Below, piece after piece: positions 33,849 through 43,385 of a stretch of 64,000 nucleotides of DNA. Position numbers and translations under genes: made by a program. Under the pieces are notes generated by a model. That model saw nothing but the letters and a program-made list of their open reading frames with translations. It searched no databases and was not told where the DNA came from. Source of the DNA: Acidobacteriota bacterium (GTDB lineage: Bacteria; Acidobacteriota; Terriglobia; Acidiferrales; UBA7541); the NCBI GenBank assembly GCA_013289695.1, contig JABCZK010000003.1, positions 1 through 64,000 on the forward strand, read 5' to 3'. How positions within the stretch are numbered: the first letter of the stretch is position 1; every line of letters starts with the position of its first letter.

Positions 33849-34312
33849 TCTTCGCGACTACACTATAGGTAAGTGAAGTCGCCCCAGAGCTTCTGTCCCG
33901 CGTGCAGGATATAGCGCCTTCCCGTAGTCAGGAATCAAAGACCCATCCCCGAAATCGATTCGACGCGGCGACACTAGGCCGTAAGTCAATGAAAGTATAT
34001 CATCGGCAACGCTATTGTGTATCGCGAGGGCTTCTGTTAGCCGTAGAGCTCTTGCGCAGGTCCCCAACTCGTTGGAAATGGCTCGAGTGTAGTGAAGACT
34101 AGGACATGTCCGCATTGAAAACACAGGTATTTATTCTTCAAACTGCGGAACTTGGGTTAGCTGAGCACACGGCCGCGGGTGGTTCCTGCACAACGAGCTG
34201 TTACTCGCAGGATGGATTAGGCTCGGTCACCTCGCTCACCACTTCGGGGGGAGCGCTGGACAGATGAAGCGAAAACTCGTCACCAATTCGTCACCAAAAC
34301 TCGGTCATTTAA

Positions 34313-34505
34313 GAAACAAGGGGATGACCCCAAGGGAATTGGTTCAGTCCTCATTGATTTTGACCATCAGTTCATATTCCTGCTTATGCCACAGGCCAAC
34401 GTGAGCGCCTTCGCGCCGCACCGGATATTCCTAGGGAAATCCCTAGTTGTGCTCACATCGAGTCAAACCTATTCTTGCGTGGCGAGAGACTCAGCAGGAA
34501 CGTGA
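34313..34505 (+). pseudogene. Remnant of a paralogue of the following secreted-protein gene
   Basis: Bases 34313-34400 align with 34793-34880 over about 88 nt without gaps. Many differences fall at third codon positions, and the translations KQGDDPKGIGSVLIDFDHQFIFLL and KQGNDTSGIGSILIDFDHQFIFLL are nearly the same. Beyond 34400 similarity fades, though DSAGT near 34490 may match GSAGT. No start or complete frame remains. The palindrome at 34431-34446 lies inside this remnant. Confidence 0.75.
34431..34446 (+). promoter_or_regulatory. CTAGGGA-AA-TCCCTAG palindrome (site A)
   Basis: Perfect 7-bp inverted repeat with a 2-nt AA spacer followed by TTG, about 120 bp upstream of the secreted-protein gene. 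One of five such sites in the window. Confidence 0.6.
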
Positions 34506-34565
34506 ACAGCAGCAGCTTTAGCTCGTCCCCAGGAAAGGGTTGACAGCAAGGAAGTTCCTACAAGC

Positions 34566-35291
34566 GTGCTGGAGCGCTGCGAGCCAAAGGCTCTACTTCG
34601 GAGCGAACACGGAGTGGATACGCAGGCATTTTCTCAATTACTGGCAACAACGTCCTTGTGCTTGATGTTAGCGGTATCGACGTCAGCGCAAAAGGTCGAA
34701 TTTTCAGCCGACATGCGGGTGTCGGATGGCGCAGGGAGAACGCAAACTCTGAAAGTCTTTGTCGGGAATATGCGGGCGCGATTCGATCTTCCGAAACAAG
34801 GGAATGATACCAGCGGAATTGGGTCAATCCTCATCGACTTCGATCATCAGTTCATATTCCTGCTTATTCGACAAGCAAACCTGTATTTGCAAATTGAGGG
34901 TTCGGCAGGAACGCCTTTCTATACTGGAGCATGGATGTTCAGACCTTACTCTCCGGAATATCCCTGCAATGACTGGGTGTCAGAGGCGGACCGACGCGGA
35001 ATAACACTAAGATGTAAAAGTGGGGGACAAGTCATCCTCGATGGTCGACCGACGCAGCGGTGGGACGCTTCGACACTCGAGGGAGGGCACGGTTCTCTCT
35101 GGTATGACCCAAAGCTGAATTTCATCGTAAAGGTTTTGCGGGTCTCGAAGTCGGGTGTCCAGTCTGGGTATGAATTGCAAAACGCGAAGCAAGAGTCCCA
35201 ACCACCGGCCCTTTTTGAAGTTCCCAATGGCGTTCGCAAATTCACTCTCACCAGGTTTGCCGATCTACTTGCCGGGCTTGGGCAATGGTGA
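34566..35291 (+). CDS. Secreted protein of unknown function (DUF4412-like layout)
   Basis: Up to 241 residues from a GTG at 34566; an internal start nearer the signal peptide (QLLATTSLCLMLAVSTSAQ, about residues 23-41) is possible. The mature protein reads VEFSADMRVSDGAGRTQTLKVFVGNMRARFD, then IDFDHQFIFLLIRQANLYLQIEG, LEGGHGSLWYDPKLNFIVKV and ALFEVPNGVRKF. This recalls proteins that report modified lipid or metal state in the envelope, but I cannot assign a function. A broken paralogue lies immediately upstream. Confidence 0.7.
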   Translation: MLERCEPKALLRSEHGVDTQAFSQLLATTSLCLMLAVSTSAQKVEFSADMRVSDGAGRTQTLKVFVGNMRARFDLPKQGNDTSGIGSILIDFDHQFIFLLIRQANLYLQIEGSAGTPFYTGAWMFRPYSPEYPCNDWVSEADRRGITLRCKSGGQVILDGRPTQRWDASTLEGGHGSLWYDPKLNFIVKVLRVSKSGVQSGYELQNAKQESQPPALFEVPNGVRKFTLTRFADLLAGLGQW

Positions 35292-35344
35292 CATGTCCGC
35301 TGACGGCGTTCATCGGGAGTAGGCCCGATTCCGATCAATTGACA

Positions 35345-35956
35345 ATGGGAAATCGAAGATCCAGACGACCCGCCATGCGATTAGCTCTTCTCTGCGTCAT
35401 AACGGCCGCCGTTTTTCCGTCAGTCAACCAAGCGCAGGGAGTTCCTGTTTTCGAGATTACGCCGAAGGAGAGTTGGATTAAGTTCGACGTGGAGGCGTCG
35501 GTTGATATCGCCGGCAATTTCGACAAGTGGGAGGCCAGCTTGACATTTACGTCTCCTGACGAAACGACGGGCGTTTTAGAGATAAAAATTCAGGCCGACA
35601 GCGTGGACACCGGAAGCGGCATGAAGAACGGCAAACTGAAAGGCAAAGACTTCTTTGACGTTGAGCACAATCCGGTGATCACCTTTAGGTCCACAAAGAT
35701 TGTACAGACCGGCCACGACACCTATGAGGTGGATGGCGACTTCACGATACGTGGCGTGTCAAATCCCGAAAAGCTGACGCTAGTGGTAGACGGCAAGGGG
35801 ACAGGCGCCGGCGAAATAAAAGGGAAAATGGTCTTCAATCGTAAAGACTACGGTATGAAAAAAGGGATTCCGTTCATCAAGATCGCCGACCACGTTGAGG
35901 TAGATTTCCACCTCATGGGAAAGCGAGTCAGCGGGCCTCCACTGCTCGATAAATAA
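35345..35956 (+). CDS. YceI-family periplasmic lipocalin-like protein
   Basis: About 203 residues with a signal peptide (MRLALLCVITAAVFPSVNQAQ) and the YceI barrel: FEITPKESWIKFDVEASVDIAGNFDKWEASLTF, VLEIKIQADSVDTGSGMKNGKLKGKDFFDVEHNPVITFRST and GDFTIRGVSNPEKLTLVV. YceI proteins bind polyisoprenoid-type lipids in the periplasm. The start is uncertain among GTG 35285, ATG 35345 and ATG 35375. It may be coupled to the preceding secreted protein. Confidence 0.9.
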   Translation: MGNRRSRRPAMRLALLCVITAAVFPSVNQAQGVPVFEITPKESWIKFDVEASVDIAGNFDKWEASLTFTSPDETTGVLEIKIQADSVDTGSGMKNGKLKGKDFFDVEHNPVITFRSTKIVQTGHDTYEVDGDFTIRGVSNPEKLTLVVDGKGTGAGEIKGKMVFNRKDYGMKKGIPFIKIADHVEVDFHLMGKRVSGPPLLDK

Positions 35957-36222
35957 CCCCCAGCGCAGTCGAAATGCGAATCGGTAAATATTGTCGCTCG
36001 CCTAGGCTATTGATGCACCACTCGCTTACTCCCCTTCTAGTTCGCCAGCCGCTCCCGCGCGATACTCGAATCGATATGAGAACCTGCCATAAGGCCCCAT
36101 GGCGGCCGCTTCCCTGGTAGTAATGACGATAGGCTGCAGTCAAGGCCGGCGCCCTTGTGACCTCAATCAGGAGTTGGGTGCGTCAGTTTGTGGCAAGTTT
36201 CCCCAGCACAAATCACGAAGCC

Positions 36223-36423
36223 TTAGGACTGCTTCCTTTTCAAGGCGCGCAAGGTGGACAACGCGTCGTTCATTGCTCTTTGCTCGTCGCGGGAAACTCG
36301 GGCGTCAGACGAGGCACGCGCATTAATAGCATCCTCAGCCGCTTGCACGCGAAGCTGAAGTTGCTCCGGGTCAAGCTCAATAATCGCAGCTTTGAATAAC
36401 TCCCGCCACTGACTTTCGACCAT
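36223..36423 (-). CDS. Small helical protein
   Basis: A 66-residue, probably all-helical cytoplasmic protein (WRELFKAAIIELDPEQLQLRVQAAEDAINARA...). CAGGAG lies 7 nt before the ATG. I have seen similar short proteins in Acidobacteriota but know no function. It stands alone in a 680-bp space between YceI and the Crp/Fnr gene. Confidence 0.6.
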   Translation of the reverse strand: MVESQWRELFKAAIIELDPEQLQLRVQAAEDAINARASSDARVSRDEQRAMNDALSTLRALKRKQS

Positions 36424-36637
36424 CCTGGACTCCTGGAGGAAAGAGGTTGCCCTCCATTTGTTTGGGGTTCTAGACCAATTCGACAGACGGGTGGTACTGA
36501 ACTCACTGCGGCAGTTGGATCATCACATGCGGAAATGACTAGGTCGTTGCCTCAGAGCAATCTTGAATTTGCCCAAGCGCAATTACGGCATGCGACGCCT
36601 GAAGGAAAAGAACGAGGTAAATTGAACTGCGGTCATA

Positions 36638-37324
36638 TCATTCGCAAGTAAGCCGTTCTGGTGAGACAAGCAGGACGTTACCGCGACGCTTTACCAAGGC
36701 GCGGTTGCGGTGCCACTTGCTAATCATGCGGCTTGCGGTGAAAGGCGTGACATTCGCCGCGTTCGCCAACTCCTCGTTGGTGATATGCAGCGCGATACCG
36801 CCCGGAACTTTTTTCCCAATCGTGCGGGCAAGAGTAACGAGTACTTGAGCAACCCGCCGTCGAGCCGTATGGCAAACCAGACCAATATGAGACGTAAGAT
36901 GCCAAGCCACATAGTCTGACGCAGTTAACAACCCGTTTTCCAGCAACCTGGGATATCGTCCGATCAGATCTCGGATTGTGGGGCGGTCCCACACAAATAC
37001 GGAGGTGTCCGTTACCGTTTCTGTGCTGAGGAGATAAGCACAATGGATCGACAAAACGGTCCGAGTGCCGAACAGATCTCCTGGTCCAAGCCACTGAAAG
37101 AGAAGCTTCCTGCCCTCTTCGGTGATGATGAAACACCTGGCGAGGCCCGTCGTTAGCAGGAAAAGATGGTCGGCAGGGTGGCCCTCATTTGTGGCCACAG
37201 AGTTAGCGCAGAAGCGGCGCTTGGTTGCAGCTCCAAGGACGGTCTTGCGTTGGAGCGGTGCCAATCCATCGAGAAATTGGGGCTGCAGGTCCGAGCCTTC
37301 GATAACAACCCTGGAACGAGACAT
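36638..37324 (-). CDS. Crp/Fnr-family transcriptional regulator
   Basis: A 228-residue regulator with an N-terminal cNMP-binding-like domain (DHLFLLTTGLARCFIITEEGRKLLFQWLGPGDLFGTR) and a C-terminal Crp-type HTH (ITNEELANAANVTPFTASRMISKWHRNRALVKRRGNVLLVSPERL). No Cys cluster of the Fnr type is seen, so it is unlikely to bind an FeS cluster. The start at 37324 is preceded by GGAG; the frame is open to 37363. Targets unknown; it lies next to the secreted amidohydrolase, porin and glutaminase genes on the same strand. Confidence 0.88.
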   Translation of the reverse strand: MSRSRVVIEGSDLQPQFLDGLAPLQRKTVLGAATKRRFCANSVATNEGHPADHLFLLTTGLARCFIITEEGRKLLFQWLGPGDLFGTRTVLSIHCAYLLSTETVTDTSVFVWDRPTIRDLIGRYPRLLENGLLTASDYVAWHLTSHIGLVCHTARRRVAQVLVTLARTIGKKVPGGIALHITNEELANAANVTPFTASRMISKWHRNRALVKRRGNVLLVSPERLTCE

Positions 37325-37329
37325 AGGTG

Positions 37330-37439
37330 CTTCTCCGGGAAGCGGAAATCTGCCGAGTTCCAACCGGGAGCTCCGATTTGCGCTTCCAGCTGGTCCGGAT
37401 CCGGGTGAAGTCGTCCGCTATGAGAATTCTCTTGAGCAT
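37330..37439 (-). pseudogene. N-terminal remnant of a receiver domain
   Basis: ATG at 37439 starts MLKRILIADDFTRIRTSWKRKSELPVG, which looks like the first strand and acidic pocket of a response regulator, but similarity stops after about 25 codons and no phospho-acceptor segment follows. Probably decayed DNA upstream of the Crp/Fnr gene. Confidence 0.4.
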
Positions 37440-37537
37440 CAGCAAGGGTTCGCGCCGGCGCGTCCATTCATTGCCTATATCCGCCACCTCGGGCCGACCG
37501 GTGACACCTGTGAAATATTCTCTCCAGCTACTGATCC

Positions 37538-38713
37538 TTAGGGTAATTCCGAAGCAGGCCCACCAGCGACCGGAGTTGGACTATGTCCTCTCGGGTTAGC
37601 CGCTTCCCATGCCCGAACTTTTCTCCGCGCTTCATCAAAAAGCCGTTGGTAATTTCCTTTCCTAACATCCTCGCTTGCCTGGGGAGAGAGTGCATTCCAC
37701 AGTGGCTCGTATTGGTAGTAGACCCGAAGATACTTTTCCTGATTTGGCGGAGCAACTTCGTCTGTTCCAAAGAGAAAGCGTTCCGGATAGCGATTGATGA
37801 GATCTGCCGTGATTCGGACAGACTCGGGACTGGCAACGATGTATTTCGCGACTTCATCCCAGGAGATATCAAAGTACACATTACGCATCCCCGGATCGCC
37901 GAGAATGGATGCCAGCATCGCCGTGTGTTGGTTGACCGGACGAACGACACGACCTACCCCGCAGTGCGCCCAGATAATCGGGACGTTCGGATGTCGTTTA
38001 AGGAGTGATTTCATTTGGGCGAGATAGAGTGGCTCGGCGCCTTCCTTGGGGAACGGCGCGTCGACGTCATTGTGAATCAGGACAATGAGGCCAACTTCAC
38101 CAGCGAAATCAAGAATTCGATCGAGGGCCGGGTTGGTTAGGCTGGCAGTTTCGCCAGAGACTTTGGAAGAGACGAACTCTTTATGAATCGTAAATTCGCC
38201 GATGCCGGTGAAAACGCCGGGGAATGTCTGCAACACACGGCGGATATGATCGGCGGCATACATATCGGCGGGATTGAATCCTGTAATCATCGGATCAATA
38301 CGAGCCTGCTGTTCGGGCGAGAGAGAACGATAAGCCATCGCGATATAAGCATCGGTGAAGGAGTAGTAGTAAAGAGGGGCGTCTGTTTGTAAGTAATAGG
38401 TCGGAGCGAAGTCACCGGAATTCTGGTAGGACCATTGCTGTTGGAGTGGAATGCCGAACAGAGCTACTCGGCCGACCTTCGTGCCCATAATGGCCAGGAA
38501 GTCGCGAATATCTGTCCCCTGTTGAATGTAATTGGTCAGATGGAAGTGAGCGTCGTTCAGTTCGGCCCGATCTGATGTAGATTGTGCCGCCGTTGAATAA
38601 CAGCACGCGAGTAAGAGAGATGCCAAAAAGATGGAAAACTTGCCTGTGCCGTACCGCCAGGTATGTGGGGTGCCGAGCACGAAAGCCTCACTTTGTAAGG
38701 GAGTTGTCATCAT
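37538..38713 (-). CDS. Secreted amidohydrolase-family protein
   Basis: A 391-residue protein with an N-terminal export segment (GKFSIFLASLLLACCYSTAAQ) and a TIM-barrel amidohydrolase-2-like domain. Metal ligands are suggested by NDAHFHLTNY (HxH), GIGEFTIHKE, LIVLIHNDVDAP, IIWAHCGVGR and the Asp in FLFGTDEVAPP. The substrate is unknown; decarboxylases and lactonases share this fold. The gene lies 8 bp downstream of the porin gene (38722), so the two are one unit. Confidence 0.82.
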   Translation of the reverse strand: MMTTPLQSEAFVLGTPHTWRYGTGKFSIFLASLLLACCYSTAAQSTSDRAELNDAHFHLTNYIQQGTDIRDFLAIMGTKVGRVALFGIPLQQQWSYQNSGDFAPTYYLQTDAPLYYYSFTDAYIAMAYRSLSPEQQARIDPMITGFNPADMYAADHIRRVLQTFPGVFTGIGEFTIHKEFVSSKVSGETASLTNPALDRILDFAGEVGLIVLIHNDVDAPFPKEGAEPLYLAQMKSLLKRHPNVPIIWAHCGVGRVVRPVNQHTAMLASILGDPGMRNVYFDISWDEVAKYIVASPESVRITADLINRYPERFLFGTDEVAPPNQEKYLRVYYQYEPLWNALSPQASEDVRKGNYQRLFDEARRKVRAWEAANPRGHSPTPVAGGPASELP

Positions 38714-38721
38714 TCATGGGT

Positions 38722-40356
38722 TCAAAAGGCGAGCTCGACATTGGTACTGAAAACCGGTCCCGTACCTCCGAGTGCGAACGGAACGGCGGTGTAGCCGACC
38801 GGAGATTTGTAAAGGTAAAGGAATTCCGTGTTCCAGCGCAGGACTCTGTTGTGCCAGGGGAACCAGTTTATGCCGGCGCGAAAGTCAAACGGATTGCCAT
38901 ACTTGCCATACAACGTTGATCCGCCGAGATAAACCTGAAAAGTCTTAGGCAGGACCATCGCGGAAGCTTGCAGCTGGAAACCGTTGGAGAAAATCGGAGT
39001 TAGGCCCGACGTACCTGGCCCGTGGAAATTGTCGAGCCATCGCAAGAAATATTCCGCGTCCAGGGAGTAACCGTGGTACTTGATGCCGGCGTCAAAGTCG
39101 GCCATCTTGTAGATCAAATCGGTGATCGTGATGCCAGGGCCGAGTAGATTAGGCGTAAAGATGACGCTCCCGTCTTCCAGCCGAATCTGAGTGTTCTCGA
39201 ACTGGTTGCTATTGGGTTGCTCTTGGGTGTCCTCATTACTGCGGGTAAAATGTCCCGCAAAGCGGGTGGCCAAGTTCTGATGATCTTCAAAGTCGCCAAA
39301 GCCCGTGCCGAATTCGCCGGTGGCAGGCATCCAGATCACAGCCGTGGAAAGAGTATCGAATTTGTTGTTCAGTTGTGCCGCACTAACTCCGAGAGTGCTG
39401 AGGTTGTTGCCTAGCATGACCTGATAAAGGAGGCGATCGGTAATCTGGCCCGTGGCCCAGATACCCGAGGTGTAGGAAGGACGGAAGAACTCGTCGGCAA
39501 TCAGACGGGTATCCACGCCCAGCCAAAACGGGAAGTTGCCTTCGACACTCCGCGTCCCCGGCAGAGACCTAATCCCACCAGACAGGGTGAAGTGTTTGTT
39601 GAACGTGTAGTTCAAATTCCCAGCGACTACGACCTGAGCGCCCAGTCCTTGTGAAGCATTGGAAGTCCACGTGTAGAGGAAATAGCGAAAATTCTGATTG
39701 AAAAGCCAGCCTAGAAATTTTATCTGTACCTTATTAAGCTGGACGTCCTGCCGCCTCTGAACCGGCATGATGTTCCCAAAATAGTTCGTGTAGGAGGAAT
39801 TGAGGCCCAACTGGTTCAAATAGCGAACGTAAGTATAAATGCTGATATTCATGTCGCCGTATTCGGTATTGGCGACTTTGAATCCCAAGTTCGGAGTGTA
39901 CTTCCCCCACTGCGATGGTTGTTCCTGTCGGCTGGAGGAATCCGTATTGGCAACGGAGCCAGTAGAGGATTCGCCGGCGTTCGCGTCTCCCGCTAGCTGA
40001 TTGGCTCCGCGAATTGGCTCTTCTGTTGGACGGTTTACCTCATTGGCGGGAGGCGAACTTTCTGAAGACATCGAGACCATCTTAAGCTTGTCTGTGGGCA
40101 GCCCGCCTGATTTGGCAAGAAATTGGCGCAACGAATTGATTTGATCCATCAGCTCATGATTCTGCTTTTCGAGCTGCTCGTTTTGTTGCACTAGCTGATC
40201 TATTTTCTTGAGGACATCGGTGGATACCTGCGACTGGGGACTGCCCGCGGTCCCTTCTGTTGTCGGGGTTTGCGCGAAGAGAGGGCAGCGACTGCCGGTC
40301 GATACCAATAACACCAAAAGCAAGCCAGATCTTATTCGGGCGAATCGTCGTTGCAT
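38722..40356 (-). CDS. Outer-membrane porin (OprO/P-like) with coiled coil
   Basis: A 544-residue exported protein. After the signal peptide (LLLVLLVSTGSRCPLFAQ), residues 45-75 form a coiled coil (VLKKIDQLVQQNEQLEKQNHELMDQINSLRQFL), then a beta-barrel of the phosphate-selective porin/DcaP type (KVQIKFLGWLFNQNFRYFLYTWTSN, FWLGVDTRLIADEFFRP, FQLQASAMVLPKTFQVYLGGSTLYG). The C-terminus ends in Phe (NVELAF). Coupled to the amidohydrolase gene. The trimeric coiled coil suggests periplasmic or peptidoglycan anchoring. Confidence 0.82.
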   Translation of the reverse strand: MQRRFARIRSGLLLVLLVSTGSRCPLFAQTPTTEGTAGSPQSQVSTDVLKKIDQLVQQNEQLEKQNHELMDQINSLRQFLAKSGGLPTDKLKMVSMSSESSPPANEVNRPTEEPIRGANQLAGDANAGESSTGSVANTDSSSRQEQPSQWGKYTPNLGFKVANTEYGDMNISIYTYVRYLNQLGLNSSYTNYFGNIMPVQRRQDVQLNKVQIKFLGWLFNQNFRYFLYTWTSNASQGLGAQVVVAGNLNYTFNKHFTLSGGIRSLPGTRSVEGNFPFWLGVDTRLIADEFFRPSYTSGIWATGQITDRLLYQVMLGNNLSTLGVSAAQLNNKFDTLSTAVIWMPATGEFGTGFGDFEDHQNLATRFAGHFTRSNEDTQEQPNSNQFENTQIRLEDGSVIFTPNLLGPGITITDLIYKMADFDAGIKYHGYSLDAEYFLRWLDNFHGPGTSGLTPIFSNGFQLQASAMVLPKTFQVYLGGSTLYGKYGNPFDFRAGINWFPWHNRVLRWNTEFLYLYKSPVGYTAVPFALGGTGPVFSTNVELAF

Positions 40357-40495
40357 TCCGACCTCATCGAAAAGCGCTTGTGCGTCGAGTAGAGCGAACC
40401 GGTCGCGCTCTTGCCCGCGCCTGCTACGCCTCCGGAAGACTCCCGTGGGGCAACCTATCGCCCGTAAATCAGGTCTGTGACGTCAACCGACCGGA

Positions 40496-41557
40496 CTACT
40501 TCTTCAAGCCGACGGATTGTGGCGAAAACAGGTTGTAGTCAAGCTTGTCGCCAACGAACTCGATCACCTTTTGTGCCTTCACACTGTTTCCTGCATCATC
40601 GAGGCGTGGAGCGAACACGGCGATGGCACCTTTGCCCGGAACAATGGCGACGATTCCGCCACCGACGCCGCTCTTGGCGGGAAGTCCTACATGCCAAGCC
40701 CAAGAACCAGAGCTGTCGTAAAGACCGGCCATAGCCATAGTGGAGAGGATGTAAGGCACGTCTTCAGCCCTGATGACTTGCTCGCCTGTCGCCGGATTCT
40801 TGCCATTATTGGCGAGCACCGCGCCCATGCGGGCGAGTTGCGTCGCATTTACACCGACGGAACACTGTTTTGTATAGATATCCACGGATTCGAATGGGTC
40901 GGCGTAGATGCGGTCGTATTTGGCGAGCAACATCGCCAGGGCCTTGTTGCCTGCATTGGTGGCGGCTTCCGATTTGTACACCTCATCAATCAGGACCAAT
41001 TTCTCGCCGGCCACCTTGCTGTAGAAATCGAGAATCTTGCTCCACTTCTCGTCTTCGTTTTTTCCGGCGATCAAGCTCGTCGTGGCAATGGCGCCAGCGT
41101 TCACAAGTGGGTTGCCGGTATGCGTCGGGATATCCACCACAGCAAGCACGGAGTTGAAGGCCCGACCGGTCGGCTCGGAACCAATCCGTTGAAACACTTT
41201 GTCAAAGCCGAGTTCTTCCATCGCCAACGCCAGCGTATAGACTTTCGAAATCGATTGGATGGAGAACGAGTACTTGACGTCGCCAAGCTCATAGACCTGA
41301 TTGTCCGTGGTTACCACGGCGACGCCGAACAGCTTCGAATCCACCTGCGCGAGGTAGGGAATGTAATCTGCATTCTTGCCGTTCGTGTCGCTGCGATACT
41401 TGTCATATGCTTCTCGCACGGCGGCTTCAACTCGCTCGCGGTTAGGAGCGACCGGGCTTTTGTTGGTTTGGCCGTGAACTGGAACGGTGCAAGTACCAGC
41501 AACGACCAAAAATGCACCCAAGAAAAACGTCCCAAACCGAGAACTAATTCTGAACAT
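40496..41557 (-). CDS. glsA: Exported glutaminase A
   Basis: A 353-residue beta-lactamase-fold glutaminase that hydrolyses L-glutamine to glutamate and ammonia. The catalytic segment FSIQSISKVYTLALAMEELG (S-x-x-K) and NPLVNAGAIATTSLI, KSEAATNAGNKALAMLLAKY, KQCSVGVNATQLARMGAVLANNG and GLPAKSGVGGGI match bacterial glsA. Unlike the usual cytosolic enzyme it carries a signal peptide (FGTFFLGAFLVVAGTCTVPVHGQ), so it probably acts in the periplasm. It is flanked by two porin genes on the same strand, consistent with a nutrient-scavenging group. Confidence 0.93.
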   Translation of the reverse strand: MFRISSRFGTFFLGAFLVVAGTCTVPVHGQTNKSPVAPNRERVEAAVREAYDKYRSDTNGKNADYIPYLAQVDSKLFGVAVVTTDNQVYELGDVKYSFSIQSISKVYTLALAMEELGFDKVFQRIGSEPTGRAFNSVLAVVDIPTHTGNPLVNAGAIATTSLIAGKNEDEKWSKILDFYSKVAGEKLVLIDEVYKSEAATNAGNKALAMLLAKYDRIYADPFESVDIYTKQCSVGVNATQLARMGAVLANNGKNPATGEQVIRAEDVPYILSTMAMAGLYDSSGSWAWHVGLPAKSGVGGGIVAIVPGKGAIAVFAPRLDDAGNSVKAQKVIEFVGDKLDYNLFSPQSVGLKK

Positions 41558-41642
41558 TTGCTACCTCCAGAACTGGGACGAGTTGACTGCGTCCATCCAT
41601 GAACTCAGCAATGCGAATTTCATATCTAAACCAGCACAGCGG

Positions 41643-43055
41643 TTAGAACTCAAAACCCTTACTCCAGTCGTAGCGGAAGGAGAATTGCAGCTTGTAGTCG
41701 TTAACGCTGAAGCCATCGGTGAAATTCACGCGCCTCCCAAACTGAAATTCGCCGCCCGTCGTTACTTGTTTTAAAGGATGGTAGAGAAGATTGACCAAGG
41801 CATAGTCGCCCTGATGGAACGAGGCGGCCGTCATTGCATTCGAATTTGAGATGTTCAAGAAGGAATAGCCGATCGAGCTGCTGAACCGGTCGCTCCAGGT
41901 GTGATCGACAAAGGCAACAACTCCAAGAACGGGCAACGCCACGCCTTTAATTGGAGTCACGGGGTTCGAGAAATTGTTTTGGACACCGATGTCAACAGGG
42001 GCGTCATTCATGTAATTTTCGATGCCTTTTCCGTAGACGACCGCAAAGCGGCCGACGTCTTTCTTGGAGAAATTGATATTCGAGGTTATGTTGACACCCC
42101 AGCCGACGGCACTTCCGCTGAGATTGGGAAGAGCGCCATTTGTGTCGACCCAAGCGATTTTTCTCACAATGCCGGCCGCCTGGACGTAACCCCAGCTTCT
42201 AGCAAGACGTGCATGGCCGGTCAGATCAGGCCACTTGAACTGGGGAGAAACGTTCTGGAGGTCGATGCGATCGGCGTAAATCCCGCCGTCCGCACTGGCG
42301 CCGGGACGTTCAAGGGCGATTACGACATTGCTAGCACCCTGAATTGGCGTCCAGCGCACTTGCACGTTTCTGAAGAACACCATGCCGTTCGGTCCCCAGT
42401 ACTCGAGCGAGTTTGGAAAGACATCGATGTCCATGAACGCGCTCCAGGTCTGTCCGGCGCCGAAGTGGCCGAGTTCGCCATAAGCATGACGCAACCGGAA
42501 GGTGGTCTGTCCGGCGTCGGCACCCGTGCCGAACAGTTCGAACTCGAAGATGGTCTTGAGATCTCCCAGAGGTGTCGGAGTAGAGGTCTTCACGCCAAAG
42601 CGGGTCTGTCGAACTCCGAAAAATGCGTTGCCGTTTGGACCGAACTCCCCCTGCAAGGCCGGTAGTTGTGTGGGGCGCTCGACGTCAAACCAATTTGGGT
42701 TGATGGAACCGAAGTTATAACCAGTGTCCGTCATCGCATAGCCGTAAAAATTGATCGAACTTGACGGTTTCGGTTCCTCCGAGTGTTCTTCGCCTTGGCG
42801 AGTGTCGGTAGTGTCCGGAACGCTTGGTCCGGGCACGGCTTGCTGCGCTATCCCCGAGCCGGCATTCAACTGCTGCTTTAGTTCCAGAAGTTCTTTTTCA
42901 AGCTGCTGCAACTTCTTCTGCATCTCTTGCATATCGGGTGTCTGCGAAGATTGCTGTTGCGCCCGGGCGGGTCGTTCTCCAAGCGCTGCGAGAAACAAGG
43001 CCGTGATCAACGGGATCACGATTCGTTGAGAGACTCGGGAGTCGTTAAAGATCAT
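41643..43055 (-). CDS. Outer-membrane porin with coiled-coil N-terminus
   Basis: A 470-residue exported protein: signal peptide (PLITALFLAALGERPARA), coiled coil (MQEMQKKLQQLEKELLELKQQL) and a porin barrel (FFGVRQTRFGVKTSTPTPLGDLKTIFEFELFG, LRHAYGELGHFGAGQTWSAFMD), a DcaP/OprB-like arrangement. It ends in Phe. Start 43055 follows GGAGGAG. Palindrome site B lies 150 bp upstream. Distant paralogue of the porin at 38722. Confidence 0.85.
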   Translation of the reverse strand: MIFNDSRVSQRIVIPLITALFLAALGERPARAQQQSSQTPDMQEMQKKLQQLEKELLELKQQLNAGSGIAQQAVPGPSVPDTTDTRQGEEHSEEPKPSSSINFYGYAMTDTGYNFGSINPNWFDVERPTQLPALQGEFGPNGNAFFGVRQTRFGVKTSTPTPLGDLKTIFEFELFGTGADAGQTTFRLRHAYGELGHFGAGQTWSAFMDIDVFPNSLEYWGPNGMVFFRNVQVRWTPIQGASNVVIALERPGASADGGIYADRIDLQNVSPQFKWPDLTGHARLARSWGYVQAAGIVRKIAWVDTNGALPNLSGSAVGWGVNITSNINFSKKDVGRFAVVYGKGIENYMNDAPVDIGVQNNFSNPVTPIKGVALPVLGVVAFVDHTWSDRFSSSIGYSFLNISNSNAMTAASFHQGDYALVNLLYHPLKQVTTGGEFQFGRRVNFTDGFSVNDYKLQFSFRYDWSKGFEF

Positions 43056-43204
43056 GGGCGGCTCCTCCACGGTTAGTCAGCGTCAAGCACATAACCGCCA
43101 CGTGCGATTGCCAACAGCTTCCCGCAACGCCAACGAATCTCGCGTACAGCACTTACGGTATTGATATCTGCATCGCTTTTAGAGGAAGCTGCGGGGACCC
43201 ACAA

Positions 43205-43220
43205 CTAGGGAAATCCCTAA
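43205..43220 (+). promoter_or_regulatory. CTAGGGA-AA-TCCCTAA palindrome (site B)
   Basis: One mismatch from the perfect inverted repeat, in the region between the porin gene (minus strand, start 43055) and the sensor-kinase region on the plus strand. Confidence 0.6.
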
Positions 43221-43385
43221 GATGTGGGCGCGGTAAAGGATTTGTCGATGAAACAATTGTCAGGTTCAGCTGTCGGAACGATGCGGCAAGGGGAATGATT
43301 CTTTGAACGTATGAAGTAACCAACTTATTATCTATTGCTTTTGCGGCCGCGAAGGAGTATAAAGCCTCTAATCGGTTATCGAATA

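Larger units (their letters stand above)
33790..34565 (+). other. Intergenic region with terminator, gene remnant and palindrome
   Basis: About 775 bp. It contains the strong terminator at 33824-33848, a degenerate copy of part of the next gene at 34313-34505, and the palindrome at 34431-34446. No intact gene. Confidence 0.6.

Noticed and set aside
40517..41602. 361-codon plus-strand frame opposite the glutaminase gene
   Set aside because: The minus strand encodes an intact glutaminase with catalytic motifs; the plus frame is its shadow.
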